64,000 bases of DNA from SIRX01 sp965213905 (GCA_965213905.1 OZ243922.1:930001-994000); one strand, 5' to 3'. Numbered from the stretch's first letter, positions 34,196 to 43,238 are shown. Numbers and translations: made by a program. The notes: a model not told the origin generated them from the letters alone.

Positions 34196-37050
34196 TCCTG
34201 GAGCGCCTCTACATAAAGAACTACAAGCAACTCCGCGAGCCGGTAGAGCTGCATCCGCCGGAGGGTGCCATCGGGGTTGTCGGGAACAACGGGACGGGTA
34301 AGTCCTCGCTGTTCGAGAGCATTTTGTGGGCTTTTTTCGGCTCGCGGGGCGGCGGGCCGCGCTTCTCGAACGAGCTGATCCCCTGGAGCGGCGGCTCGAC
34401 CAAAGACCCGACCATCGTCGAGGTCACCCTGGCGCTCGGCGGGGACTCTTACACCATCCGGCGGCAGCTAAAGAGCGGCTCTACGGGCGCCGAGGCCCGG
34501 GACGGCTCCGGCAAGACCATCGTGGAGGGGGCTTCGGACGTTACCCGGTGGGTAGAGGAGAACCTGCTCGGGATGGACCGGACGGCGTTCGAGGCGACGT
34601 TCTTCGCCAAACAGAAGGAGCTCAAGTTCTTCGCCAACGACGACGGTATCAGCCGGGTGCGGCGCATTAGCCGGATGCTCGGCATCAGCAGCGTCGAGGA
34701 CGCCCAGAAACTCCTGCGCGAGGACCGAAACGACCTCCGCTCCGAGGCGCGGCTGATCGAGGGCCGACTCGCCGAGGCTGACCTGGAATCACTCCAGACC
34801 CGGCTCGAAGAGCACCGCAAGGAGCTTCGGCGCATCGAAAGCGAGTTGGAGAAAGTCTCGGGGCAGCACGAAACCGCCGCCGCAGAGTTGGAGGCTGCCC
34901 GCGAGGCCCGCAAGGCTCTGGACGCCGCCTACCGGGAGCACACGCGGCTTTTCGGCGAGCTTAGGGAGGCCGAAGGAGAGAAGCGTCGGGCGGCGGACCG
35001 GGTGGTCGAGACGCAGAAAGACCTCGTGGATCTGGCGGGCGCCGAGGAGGAGTTGGGCCGGCTGAAGCCCGAGACGGAGCGGCTGCCGGAGTTGGAGCAG
35101 GAGTTGGAGCGCCTGGAAAAAGAGCGGCGCCGGCTGGAGCACCGGGACCGGCATCGGAGAGAGCACCGGGATAGCTTACGCAGGATCTCGGAGATCGAGT
35201 CTATCGTTTGGAACACCCTGGATGGGCTCGACGGCGACGAAGCTCCGCTGTCGGGATGGTACGAACTCTTCGATCTCGAAGGGGCGGATCTGCTGAACGA
35301 GACTTCGACGGTGCTCGGGCGCGCTTCGGAGGAACTGGCGGGCGCCGAGGCGCGCCTCGGCGGGCTGAGAGAGCTCGCCGTCGCGCAAGAAACCTGCCGG
35401 AAGGCGGCCGAAGAGGTCCGGGAAGCCGGCGGGCGTAGTGAGGAGGCGCAGAACGATGTAGAGCGGCTCTCCGCAGAGCTCGAAGACCTCTCCGGCGGCG
35501 AGGATCTGGAGGAGCGGGAACGCAACCTGCGCGGTGAGGAAGAGAAGTTGCGGGAGCTGGCCTCCAACCACCGGGGGCGGGCCGCCGCCGACGAGCGCGA
35601 GGCGAAGAACGTGGACAAGGCCCGCGAAGCTATCGTTAGCGGAGAAGAAGAACACTGTCCCACTTGCCACCGGGACTTCGACCACGGGGAGCAGGAGGAG
35701 ATCACCTCCACCCTCAAACGCCAGGCCGCCGCTATCCGCCGCCGCGCCGCCCGCGAGATCGAGGAGGCCGACAAGTTCACCGCCGCCGCCGACACCGCCG
35801 CCGAGAAACTACAGAAGGTCTCCGAAAAGCTTTCCGGCTGGCGCCGCCTTCGGGAAGAGCTCTCGACGGCCCGAAACCGGGCCGCCGACCGCCTTGAAAC
35901 GCTGGGGCAGTCCCGCGACCGTTGCCGGGAGCTGGAATCCCAACTCGAAGGCAAGCCGGACCCCTCCGAAGAAGACCTCGAAACCCTCGACTCGCGATGC
36001 TACCACCTGCGAAACCTGCGCGACACGCTGCCGAGGGTGGAGAGCCTCTCCGGTGAGCATACAAAGCTGGTCCGGCGCGTCGAAGAGTTGGTGCGGGAGC
36101 TGGAGGAACTCGGTACCGTCTCCTATGACGCCGAGTTCCACCGGGAGAGGGGCGCGGAGAAGACCCGGCTGGAGCGGACGCTCGGGCGGGTCGAGGAGTT
36201 GGAGCGGCGGATAGAGACCCGCCCGGAGGTGGAGAAGGCGTTGGCGGAGACGCGGGAGCGCGGCGAGGATGCCGAAGAGAAAGTCGGGGAGTTGCGGCGG
36301 GAGATCTCCGCCCTCGACTTCGACGAGAAGGAGTACGAGGCCGCCGCCGAAAAGGTTGCCGCCGCGGAGAAGAAGGTCTCGGATCTCCGGGACGCCCGGG
36401 AGCACCTCGGGGGGGACTGGAAAGATGCCGACTACGAGGCGCAGCGCGTCGCCGCCGAGCTAAAGCGCCTCGAAGACGACCGTAAGCTCGCCAACGAGAA
36501 AGCCTCCGGCGCGGCCCGGATGGACGAGATGGACGGCCTCTTCACCGAGTTCTTCCGCAGCCTGACCTCCCGCGTACGCCCGATGCTAGAAACCGAAGCC
36601 TCCAACCTCGTGCGGGAGCTCACCGACGGCCGCTACGAAAGCATGGAGTTCGACGACAACTATAGGGTCAAGCTACTCGACCGCTTCGACGACTCCTACG
36701 CCATAGAGCGCTTCTCCGGCGGTGAGTCCGACGTGGCGAGCCTGTCGGCGCGGGTGGCCCTGTCCAAGATCATCGCCGCCCGCGGCAGCGAAACGCTGGG
36801 CTTTCTCGTCCTCGACGAGGTCTTCGGCAGCCTCGACGCCGAGCGGCGCAACAATGTGCTGCTCGCGCTGGAGAGGCTCAAGCGGTCGTTCGGCCAAATC
36901 TTCATAATCTCCCACGTCGGCGAGGTGCAGGAATCCGCCCTCGTAGACGAAGTCTGGATGCTGGAAGAGGACGAAGCCGGCAAGAGCGCCGTGCGGGTCG
37001 CGGAGCAAGGTTCGGTAGAACCTACAGACCTAGCTTTCGTCGGGGAATGA
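34192..37050 (+). CDS. Rad50/SbcC-like SMC-type ATPase
   Basis: This is a 952-residue partner of Mre11. The N-terminal head has Walker A GVVGNNGTGKSSLFES (about residue 30) and Q-loop region FFAKQKELKFF. Two long coiled-coil arms flank the zinc hook CPTC (residues 490-493, EEHCPTCHRDFDHGEQ). The C-terminal head has signature RFSGGESDVASLSAR (about residue 840), Walker B GFLVLDEVFGSLD and the H-loop IISHVGEVQ. All ATPase motifs are intact. It is joined by 4-nt overlaps to both the nuclease before it and the glycosylase after it, indicating one translationally coupled operon. Confidence 0.92.
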   Translation: MILERLYIKNYKQLREPVELHPPEGAIGVVGNNGTGKSSLFESILWAFFGSRGGGPRFSNELIPWSGGSTKDPTIVEVTLALGGDSYTIRRQLKSGSTGAEARDGSGKTIVEGASDVTRWVEENLLGMDRTAFEATFFAKQKELKFFANDDGISRVRRISRMLGISSVEDAQKLLREDRNDLRSEARLIEGRLAEADLESLQTRLEEHRKELRRIESELEKVSGQHETAAAELEAAREARKALDAAYREHTRLFGELREAEGEKRRAADRVVETQKDLVDLAGAEEELGRLKPETERLPELEQELERLEKERRRLEHRDRHRREHRDSLRRISEIESIVWNTLDGLDGDEAPLSGWYELFDLEGADLLNETSTVLGRASEELAGAEARLGGLRELAVAQETCRKAAEEVREAGGRSEEAQNDVERLSAELEDLSGGEDLEERERNLRGEEEKLRELASNHRGRAAADEREAKNVDKAREAIVSGEEEHCPTCHRDFDHGEQEEITSTLKRQAAAIRRRAAREIEEADKFTAAADTAAEKLQKVSEKLSGWRRLREELSTARNRAADRLETLGQSRDRCRELESQLEGKPDPSEEDLETLDSRCYHLRNLRDTLPRVESLSGEHTKLVRRVEELVRELEELGTVSYDAEFHRERGAEKTRLERTLGRVEELERRIETRPEVEKALAETRERGEDAEEKVGELRREISALDFDEKEYEAAAEKVAAAEKKVSDLRDAREHLGGDWKDADYEAQRVAAELKRLEDDRKLANEKASGAARMDEMDGLFTEFFRSLTSRVRPMLETEASNLVRELTDGRYESMEFDDNYRVKLLDRFDDSYAIERFSGGESDVASLSARVALSKIIAARGSETLGFLVLDEVFGSLDAERRNNVLLALERLKRSFGQIFIISHVGEVQESALVDEVWMLEEDEAGKSAVRVAEQGSVEPTDLAFVGE

Positions 37051-38024
37051 CGAAGGAAGTCATCTCGGAGGGCCGGTCCTTCAAACTTCCATCGGTCGGT
37101 CCCGGCGGAGAGAGTATAGACCTGTGGCGCACCTTCCGGTCGCACGGCATCGCCTCGCTGCCGCCGATGTCCTTCGAAGAAGAATCCGGGACCTTCGGGA
37201 TCACACTCCCCGTAGACGGCTTCGGGCCGCGCACGGTAAATATAGATTCCAGAGACGGAACAGTCGTCGTGGCCGGGCCGCCGCCGAAACAGTCGAAACA
37301 GGATGAAAACGAAAACCTGCGCGCCACAGTACACCATGTCCTACGGTTGGACGAAGACCTCTCGGGCTTCTACGACCTGGCCGCCGAGGACCCTGAGCTA
37401 TCCTGGGTAACGGGCGGGGCCGGGCGGATGGTCCGAAGCCCGACGGTCTTCGAGGAAGTCGTAAAGACCATCTGCACCACGAACTGCGCGTGGTCCGCTA
37501 CCGGGCGCATGATCGGGGCTCTGGTCGAGCACCTGGGGGACCCCACACCGGAGGCGCACGACTCGGGACCATATGGCCGCGCCTTTCCTACACCGCAAGC
37601 GATGGCCGAAGCCGGAGAAAGTTTCTACCGGGACGTAGTTCGCGCCGGATATCGGGGACGCTACCTGGAGTCACTCTCTCGTTCCGTCGCCGAAGGTTCG
37701 CTGGACCTCGAAGTGCTGGGACGGTCAAGCCCGGAGGAACTACCCGACGGGGAGTTGGAGAAGCAGCTGTTGGAGTTGCCGGGGGTCGGGCCGTACGCGG
37801 CGGCCCACGTAATGATGATGTTAGGACGTTACTCCCGGCTCATCCTGGATTCCTGGACCAGGCCCAAGTACGCCCGCCTTGCCGGAAAGGAATCCGTCCC
37901 GGACGCGGAGATAAAGCGCCGCTTCTCCCGGTACGGTAAGTACGCGGGGCTGGCGTTCTGGCTCTACGTTACGCAAGATTGGACGCCGGAGCCACGTTTA
38001 GCGGCGGGGTCCGAGCAAGCGTAG
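37047..38024 (+). CDS. HhH-GPD DNA glycosylase (AlkA/OGG-like)
   Basis: This is a 325-residue base-excision enzyme. The N-terminal about 110 residues form a beta domain as in AlkA/OGG1. The helix-hairpin-helix is LLELPGVGPYAAAHVMMML (about residues 239-257) and the catalytic Asp lies 18-20 residues on in LILDSWTRPKYAR, as in the AlkA branch. There is no Lys at the OGG1 catalytic position in the hairpin, so it is probably monofunctional. There is no Fe-S cluster motif. It overlaps the Rad50-like gene by 4 nt, an unusual linkage of base excision and end resection. Its last 27 nt overlap the convergent PH-domain gene. Confidence 0.85.
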   Translation: MTKEVISEGRSFKLPSVGPGGESIDLWRTFRSHGIASLPPMSFEEESGTFGITLPVDGFGPRTVNIDSRDGTVVVAGPPPKQSKQDENENLRATVHHVLRLDEDLSGFYDLAAEDPELSWVTGGAGRMVRSPTVFEEVVKTICTTNCAWSATGRMIGALVEHLGDPTPEAHDSGPYGRAFPTPQAMAEAGESFYRDVVRAGYRGRYLESLSRSVAEGSLDLEVLGRSSPEELPDGELEKQLLELPGVGPYAAAHVMMMLGRYSRLILDSWTRPKYARLAGKESVPDAEIKRRFSRYGKYAGLAFWLYVTQDWTPEPRLAAGSEQA

Positions 38025-39476
38025 GAGTCCGAAGGCGGAGGTGGATTCGAGGTCTACCACGTCTATCTCCGTACCGCCCCCGCCGGACGCCACCCGTACC
38101 CGGAGCGTCGCCAGCCGGGCCCGGCGCTGGAACGGGCTCCGCACCACGCTGCGGGACTGGAGCCGCCGGCGCGGGGCGATGGAGGTCGTGCGGCCCAGGC
38201 TCCGGGAGCGGGCCACCAGCCGGTCGTCCACCACCTCCCACCCGGCATCCCGCCAGCGGAGCCAGCCATACAGGGCCGCCGGGATGACCACCGGCAGAAG
38301 CACAAACCCGGCCGGGATAGAGCCCAGAAAAAAGCCGAGTTGTACTCCGCCCACGATGGCGAGCAGCAAGAACAGGGCCGTCGACCGGAACACGTACCGC
38401 CGCAGAGAGCGGCGCGGGAGCGGGCGCAACTCCGGCTCGACGGCGAACTCCGGGGCGGCTTCTTTCAACAGTTTTACGGCTTCCCTGCGCGGCAGGAGCG
38501 GGAAGATGGTGGTCGAGACGGAGACGTCTTCGGTGCCCGCGCCGTACCCGGCGCTCTCGACCCGGAGAAGGCAAAGGCCGAACGGCTGGCGCAGGACGCC
38601 TTCGGATATTCGGACGGCCTGGATGCGGGCCAGGGGGATGGTAGCCTCACGTTTTTCGAGGAGGCCGCGTTTGATGTAGAGGAAGTCTCCCTCGCGGGAG
38701 AGGGTGAAGCCCGCGTAGGAGAGGACCGTGCCCCCGATAGCCAGGAGCCAGGCGAAAATACCGACGGCGAGGGCTATAAGGGCGAGGTCCAGGATCGAAC
38801 CGGGTGCGACGGTCTCGTAGATGCGCTCGAAAAGCCGCTCGGAGACGAGGTTGTCCAGGAACTGCGAGCCGATGGCGACCAGGGAGAGCGCGACCCCGAT
38901 CTGGCCGCTGGTCGCGCCCGCTATTAGCAACTCCTTCGTCCCGAGCCGCCGGAGGACGGTAGGACCGGACGCCACCTCCTCCCCTTCTTCGTCCAGCTCC
39001 GGCCGGACGCCTTCGAGCTCATCTCGTAGCCGGTCGGCGGCGGCCCGGTCCAGGGCGGAGAGCGAGGCGTCGGTGTCGGTGGTCCCGCCGCCGGCGGTCT
39101 CGATGCGCACTTCGACGACCTGAAAAACGCGTTGGATGATCCCCTGCACCGTGTCTACGGATTGAACGTGTTCCAGCGGGATCGTGCGTTCGTTCTTTTG
39201 CAGCACGCCCTGGCTCAGGTGGAACGCGCTGCCGGTGGTCCAGTAGCGCGTCGCCCGCCAGGAGAGGACGCCCCACACCGCCGAACCGACGACAACGACT
39301 ACGGCACCCAGGATCAGGTACAGCGAGAAGTCCATCCCGCCGCTAAAGATGGCCGCGGCGCCACCGGCGGCGAAAAAGCCGACCCAACGCCGCAAAGTCT
39401 TTACCGCGCCAATAATCATGGCGGCCGGATGGAGGTAACGCACTTCGGCGCCCGTTCCGGCCTCCTCAGAGCTCAT
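37998..39476 (-). CDS. Membrane protein with repeated bacterial PH domains (YdbT-like)
   Basis: This is a 492-residue protein with paired membrane helices (about residues 33-72, 208-250 and 350-390), each followed by a bPH2 domain. The domains carry the repeated motif of Arg-Ile-Gln-Ser/Ala-Val followed by an aromatic strand, seen as LEHVQSVDTVQGIIQRVF and LARIQAVRISEGVLRQPFG. Such proteins pair with a short PH protein (YdbS), here encoded just upstream with an 11-nt overlap. Function is unknown, though linked in Bacillus to antimicrobial-compound resistance. The end overlaps the convergent glycosylase gene by 27 nt. Confidence 0.82.
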   Translation of the reverse strand: MSSEEAGTGAEVRYLHPAAMIIGAVKTLRRWVGFFAAGGAAAIFSGGMDFSLYLILGAVVVVVGSAVWGVLSWRATRYWTTGSAFHLSQGVLQKNERTIPLEHVQSVDTVQGIIQRVFQVVEVRIETAGGGTTDTDASLSALDRAAADRLRDELEGVRPELDEEGEEVASGPTVLRRLGTKELLIAGATSGQIGVALSLVAIGSQFLDNLVSERLFERIYETVAPGSILDLALIALAVGIFAWLLAIGGTVLSYAGFTLSREGDFLYIKRGLLEKREATIPLARIQAVRISEGVLRQPFGLCLLRVESAGYGAGTEDVSVSTTIFPLLPRREAVKLLKEAAPEFAVEPELRPLPRRSLRRYVFRSTALFLLLAIVGGVQLGFFLGSIPAGFVLLPVVIPAALYGWLRWRDAGWEVVDDRLVARSRSLGRTTSIAPRRRLQSRSVVRSPFQRRARLATLRVRVASGGGGTEIDVVDLESTSAFGLLRLLGPRR

Positions 39477-39945
39477 CTTGCTCCCGGGTCAACTCGGAGA
39501 TGCGGTCCCGCACCTCGGCGGCGACGGGCGCGGAAAGCTCCGGGATGTGGTTCGACCCGGCCGCGGTGTAGAAGATGACCGTGGAGAGCCCGAACCAGCG
39601 TTGCAGCGGACCGTGCTGGGTGTCTACGTGCTGGATGCGGGCGAGCGGCACGAGCGTCCGGCTTACCCAGACGATGCCCCGCTGGAGGTCTACTTCCTCC
39701 GCCCGGATCTCGTACCGCCACCGCCGCCAGCGCAGCCCCGGAAACACGCCGACGACCAACCCGTAGAGCACCAGTACCGCGAGCAGCGGCAGAGCCCCGA
39801 TCAAGATAGAAAAATCCACCCGCCACACGAGAAACCATCCCACAGCCCCGGCAACCAGCAGTAGCGGCGCGTTCCAGAGGGCGCTGGAAACCCGCCACAG
39901 GGTCTTTGCCCGCGGATCCAGCCTCTCTGACGGTTCGCCTTTCAC
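39466..39945 (-). CDS. PH-domain membrane protein (YdbS-like)
   Basis: This is a 159-residue partner of the larger PH protein. Two N-terminal helices (about residues 23-42 and 46-66) are followed by one bPH2 domain with EVDLQRGIVWVSRTLVPLAR, IQHVDTQHGPLQRWFGLSTV and FYTAAGSNHIPEL. It is encoded immediately upstream of the larger gene and overlaps it by 11 nt. The start is chosen at 39945, six nt from the RlmN stop, so the three minus-strand genes may be one transcript. Confidence 0.85.
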   Translation of the reverse strand: MKGEPSERLDPRAKTLWRVSSALWNAPLLLVAGAVGWFLVWRVDFSILIGALPLLAVLVLYGLVVGVFPGLRWRRWRYEIRAEEVDLQRGIVWVSRTLVPLARIQHVDTQHGPLQRWFGLSTVIFYTAAGSNHIPELSAPVAAEVRDRISELTREQDEL

Positions 39946-39951
39946 TGGTCT

Positions 39952-40992
39952 CTAGGAGAGTTGGATTACAGGACGCCCGCGAAGGTCTTTGGCGGCGAGC
40001 TGGCCGCAGGCGGCGTCTATGTCGTTACCCCGGCTCGGGCGGAGCGTCGCCGAAATGCCTAGTTCTCTGGCGTACTCCAGGAACTCCTTCGCCCGCTTTT
40101 TGGAGGTCGCGGCGTAGCCGGTATCCGTCCAGTTAAAGCGGAGAAGGTTCAGGTGGTAGAGCGGGTGGTCCAGGACTTGCGCCAGCGCCTCGACGTGCTC
40201 GTTTGTGTCGTTGACGCCGGCGAGTAGGGTGTACTCGAAAAAGAGCTTGCGGTTCGTCTTCTCGATGTAGTAGCGGGCGGCGGACATGAGCTCGGGGATG
40301 GGATGCCGGGAGGCTACCGGCATGATCTCCCGGCGCTGTTGCTCGAACGGGGTGTGCAGCGAGATCGCCAAATGAAACTGCTCCGGCTCGTCGGCGTAGC
40401 GACGGATCTTGTCTACCAACCCGCTCGTCGAGGCCGCGATGTGCCGGGCGGCGAGCCCGAACCCGTCCGGGTCGTTCAACACCTTGAGCGCCAAAATCAT
40501 CTCGTTGTAGTTCAGAAACGGCTCGCCCATCCCCATCACCACGACATTGGATATTCGCTCCGGCGCCACGTCCCGGGCGGCGACGAAGACTTGCTCCGCT
40601 ATCTCACGGGCTTTCAGGTTCCGTTTTATGCCGAGTAGTCCCGTGGCGCAGAAGGTGCAGCCCATCGGGCAGCCGATCTGGGTCGAGATGCAGACGGTGT
40701 TGCGTCCCCTCTCGGGGATCATGACCGTTTCTATGGCGTGGCCGTCGTGGGTGTAGAAGAGGTATTTCCGGGTCCCGTCGCTCGCCTCGAACTGGCGTTC
40801 CAGTGTTAGCGTGGCGGCCGGGACTTCCGCCGCGAGGTCTGTACGCAGGGCTTTAGGGAGCGCGGTCGCCTCCTCCCAGTCCCGGATGAGCGAGCCGGTA
40901 AGGGCGGCGTAGGCTTGCTTTAGCCGGTAGGCGGGTTCGCCGCGCTTTTCGAGGAAGTTCTGTACGTCGGGTAGGTACTCTGTTGCCTTCAT
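39952..40992 (-). CDS. rlmN: 23S rRNA (adenine-2503-C2)-methyltransferase
   Basis: This is a 346-residue radical-SAM enzyme that methylates C2 of A2503 in 23S rRNA and A37 in some tRNAs. The Fe-S motif CPMGCTFCATG has the CX3CX2C spacing, and ISTQIGCPMG precedes it. The family's VVMGMGEPFLNYN, STSGLVDKI and FEYTLLAGVNDT are present, and the second catalytic Cys lies near the end in DIDAACGQLAAKD. All key residues are intact. It is divergent from the MarP gene. Confidence 0.95.
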   Translation of the reverse strand: MKATEYLPDVQNFLEKRGEPAYRLKQAYAALTGSLIRDWEEATALPKALRTDLAAEVPAATLTLERQFEASDGTRKYLFYTHDGHAIETVMIPERGRNTVCISTQIGCPMGCTFCATGLLGIKRNLKAREIAEQVFVAARDVAPERISNVVVMGMGEPFLNYNEMILALKVLNDPDGFGLAARHIAASTSGLVDKIRRYADEPEQFHLAISLHTPFEQQRREIMPVASRHPIPELMSAARYYIEKTNRKLFFEYTLLAGVNDTNEHVEALAQVLDHPLYHLNLLRFNWTDTGYAATSKKRAKEFLEYARELGISATLRPSRGNDIDAACGQLAAKDLRGRPVIQLS

Positions 40993-41070
40993 TGTTCGAG
41001 ATTATACCGGCGATACGGAAAGTAACAGGTGAGGGGGCAGAAAGACCTATCCGGGGTTAGAATCGTAAGG

Positions 41071-42219
41071 GTGAGCGTCCTGGACCTTTTTATCGTGCTG
41101 TTCGTAGTACTCGTGGTGGCGCGTGGTGCCCGAACGGGTTTTCTCTCCGGGGTCTTCTCGCTCGCCGGGGTGGTCGTGGGGGTTTCTTTGGGGTCTCGTC
41201 TGGCGCCGCTGTTGGTACCGGAGAACGAGAGCCTGGTCTTCCGCGCGGGGGTGACGCTGGCGAGCATTCTGGCTTTCGCCGTATTGGGAGACGTTCTGGC
41301 GCGGGCCATCGGCAACTCTATAAGGTCCCGGTTGCGAAGCTCGGCCTCCACAAAGCTCGACGGCCTCGGTGGGGCGGCACTGGGACTGGTGCTCTCCCTG
41401 ACGCTGGTGTGGGTGATCGGGCTGTTCGTGCTCCAGGCCCCGACGCTCGCGGGCGCGCACCCCACCGTGAGAGATTCTCAGATATTGCAGGCTTTGAACG
41501 AGCGGATGCCCTCTCAGTTCTTTACGGAGGCCGTCTCCAAACTCGACCCGCTGCCCCAGATCCGGGCCCCAAAAGCTAACGTGGAGGATCCGGAAGAGGA
41601 CATCGTCCGGGACCCGGAAGTGGTCGAGGCGGCCTCCGGGGCGGTCCGGGTTACCGGGGTGGCTTGTGGCTACGGCGTCGAGGGCTCGGGATGGGTCGCC
41701 GCGCCGAACCTGGTAGTCACCAACGCCCACGTCGTCGCGGGCGAGACCGTAACCCGGGTCCAGACCGGCGGGATAGGACCCCAAAAACGCGCCCGGGTGG
41801 TGTTTTTTGACAAGAAGAACGACATTGCCATCCTCCGGGTAAAGAAGCTCGGGTTGTCGCCGCTGTCACTCGGGGACCCCGAATCCGGGGAGCCGGTCGC
41901 AATCCTGGGTTTTCCGGAGAACGGCCCCCTCGACGTGCGGCCGGGACGTACGGGTGAGACGCGGCGCGTGATCTCCACCGACGCCTATAACAACGGCCCC
42001 GTGGAGCGCACGGTGACGAGCTTCCGCGTCTACGTCCGGCCCGGCAACTCCGGCGGGCCGTCCGTAAACGGCGACGGGAAGGTCGTCTCCACGATCTTCG
42101 CCAGCCGGGCGGACTCCAGCAACTCCGGTTACGGGGTCCCTTCCCAACTCATCCGGCAACACCTGGACCGCGCCGCCCAGAGGTCGCAGCCGGTAAGCAC
42201 CGGCAAGTGCATCAACTGA
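41071..42219 (+). CDS. MarP-type membrane-anchored serine protease
   Basis: This is a 382-residue protein. About four N-terminal helices form a CvpA-like membrane domain (residues 1-115), followed by a trypsin-like domain outside the membrane. The catalytic triad is visible as His in VVTNAHVVAG (about residue 217), Asp in KKNDIAILRV (about 249) and Ser in VRPGNSGGPSV (about 324). A Cys in VTGVACGYG and one near the C-terminus (TGKCIN) could form the disulfide known in MarP. The homologue in Mycobacterium tuberculosis supports acid resistance. The GTG at 41071 is used; a GTG at 41029 is an alternative. Confidence 0.9.
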   Translation: MSVLDLFIVLFVVLVVARGARTGFLSGVFSLAGVVVGVSLGSRLAPLLVPENESLVFRAGVTLASILAFAVLGDVLARAIGNSIRSRLRSSASTKLDGLGGAALGLVLSLTLVWVIGLFVLQAPTLAGAHPTVRDSQILQALNERMPSQFFTEAVSKLDPLPQIRAPKANVEDPEEDIVRDPEVVEAASGAVRVTGVACGYGVEGSGWVAAPNLVVTNAHVVAGETVTRVQTGGIGPQKRARVVFFDKKNDIAILRVKKLGLSPLSLGDPESGEPVAILGFPENGPLDVRPGRTGETRRVISTDAYNNGPVERTVTSFRVYVRPGNSGGPSVNGDGKVVSTIFASRADSSNSGYGVPSQLIRQHLDRAAQRSQPVSTGKCIN

Positions 42220-42276
42220 TCGGGTTGCTGATCCTGATCGCTCGGCTCGTCGCGCGAAGCGGGCCTTGGGGTTCTG

Positions 42277-42468
42277 CTAAGCGCCCTCTTCGCGGATTAT
42301 CTTCTCTAGCGCCAACCGGCTGCGGTTTAACTCCGCCTCGATCGTAGAGAGACGCGAGAGGGACGTTTCGCCCATCCGGTCGCGTTCTACTTCCTGGGCC
42401 ACCGCGGCGGCGGCCTCATCTATAGCCGTTACGGCGCTTTCGAGCGTCAGCAAACCCTGTTCGTCCAT
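42277..42468 (-). CDS. Small helical protein
   Basis: This is a 63-residue protein predicted to be two amphipathic helices (LLTLESAVTAIDEAAAAVAQ and SLSRLSTIEAELNRSRLALE) with heptad-like spacing. It may be a coiled-coil dimer. The ATG at 42468 is chosen over the longer frame because the upstream extension is low-complexity and overlaps the next gene's end. It has no clear Shine-Dalgarno. Function is unknown. Confidence 0.55.
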   Translation of the reverse strand: MDEQGLLTLESAVTAIDEAAAAVAQEVERDRMGETSLSRLSTIEAELNRSRLALEKIIREEGA

Positions 42469-42490
42469 GGGGCGAATACTACCGCAATTA

Positions 42491-42722
42491 CTACCGCAGT
42501 TGTCGGCCCGCATTTATGCGTTCGGCTACAGAGTAGGCGTCGAAGATGGCCCAGACCCAGACAATGGCGAAAGGGATCCAGCCGATCAATATAACCGTCA
42601 GGGCCAGGTTGATGGCTTGAACGACGACGATAAAGAGCCCCTTTGTTATCTGGCCGTTGTAGATCTGTCCGAGCCCGGAGATAAAGAAACTCAGGACCGC
42701 CGCTACGCCGGAGTTTTTCACG
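42491..42722 (-). CDS. Small TM2-like membrane protein
   Basis: This is a 77-residue protein with two hydrophobic helices. The first is preceded by KNSGVAAVLSFFISGLGQIYNG, a phrase characteristic of TM2/DUF5683-like proteins, and the loop reads QITKGLF. The second ends in IPFAIVWVWAIFDAYSVAER, matching the same group (WxxxDAY). Its function is not known. The frame is open far upstream, but the GTG at 42722 has a GAAGGGA about 8 nt upstream and is the natural start. Confidence 0.78.
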
Positions 42723-42777
42723 AAATCGTCCCTTCTCTGGTTGGCTGGTCGTCGGATATTCCTACGTGTTCGGGGGT

Positions 42778-43191
42778 TTAAGAGTTTCGGTGCAGTTCCT
42801 TGAGCCGCAGGTATTCTTCGTCTTCTGCCGCCGCGCGCCACCTCTCGTAGAATATCTCGGCCGCCCGGCTTTTTTCGGGGTCTAGCTCTTCTCTGGGTTG
42901 GCTCTTTTTGCCGGCTTTGTACTTGGCGTAACGTCGCGAGCGGGTATAGCCCATCTGCAGGTACTTCCGGGCCACGTCCATCCCGACGAAGTCTTGCTGC
43001 TCTTTGTAAGCCTCGTACTTCTCGAAGATCGCCGTCGAAGACTCGCGCGCCGCCGCCTCGGTCTTGAACGACCACAACGGGAGGAGCTCGCCCTTGTAAG
43101 GCTCGGCGTGAAAAACGCCTTGTTCACCGCGGCCGATCCGGTACGCTTCCGGATGCTCGCGAAGGTCCACCCCGTCGTACGGGTAGCTCAC
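42778..43191 (-). CDS. DUF4385 family protein
   Basis: This is a 137-residue soluble protein that matches the DUF4385 pattern: a start PYDGVDLREHPEAYRIGRGE, the central LPLWSFKTEAAARES, then MDVARKYLQMGYTRSRRYA, and a basic stretch followed by AEIFYERWRAAAED. The high aromatic and charge content suggests a cytoplasmic nucleic-acid or protein binder, but no activity is known for the family. Three 15-bp tandem repeats lie immediately upstream of its start. Confidence 0.82.
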   Translation of the reverse strand: MSYPYDGVDLREHPEAYRIGRGEQGVFHAEPYKGELLPLWSFKTEAAARESSTAIFEKYEAYKEQQDFVGMDVARKYLQMGYTRSRRYAKYKAGKKSQPREELDPEKSRAAEIFYERWRAAAEDEEYLRLKELHRNS

Positions 43192-43193
43192 AG

Positions 43194-43238
43194 GCTAGCG
43201 CCCCGCAAGCTAGCGCCCCGCGAGCTAGCGCCCCGCAA
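43194..43238. repeat. Three 15-bp tandem repeats
   Basis: The unit GCTAGCGCCCCGCAA occurs three times without gaps (43194-43208, 43209-43223, 43224-43238), the middle copy with one A to G change. The array sits directly upstream of the DUF4385 start and contains three GCTAGC palindromes at 15-bp spacing. It could be an expansion or a set of binding sites. Confidence 0.9.

Noticed and set aside
42723..43075. N-terminal extension of the TM2-like small protein
   Set aside because: The extension is Arg/Gly-rich, overlaps DUF4385 in another frame and has no start signal; the GTG at 42722 has a proper Shine-Dalgarno.
43194..43238. Tandem repeats considered as a CRISPR
   Set aside because: The units are directly adjacent with no spacers; the same applies to the heptamers at 49.5 kb.
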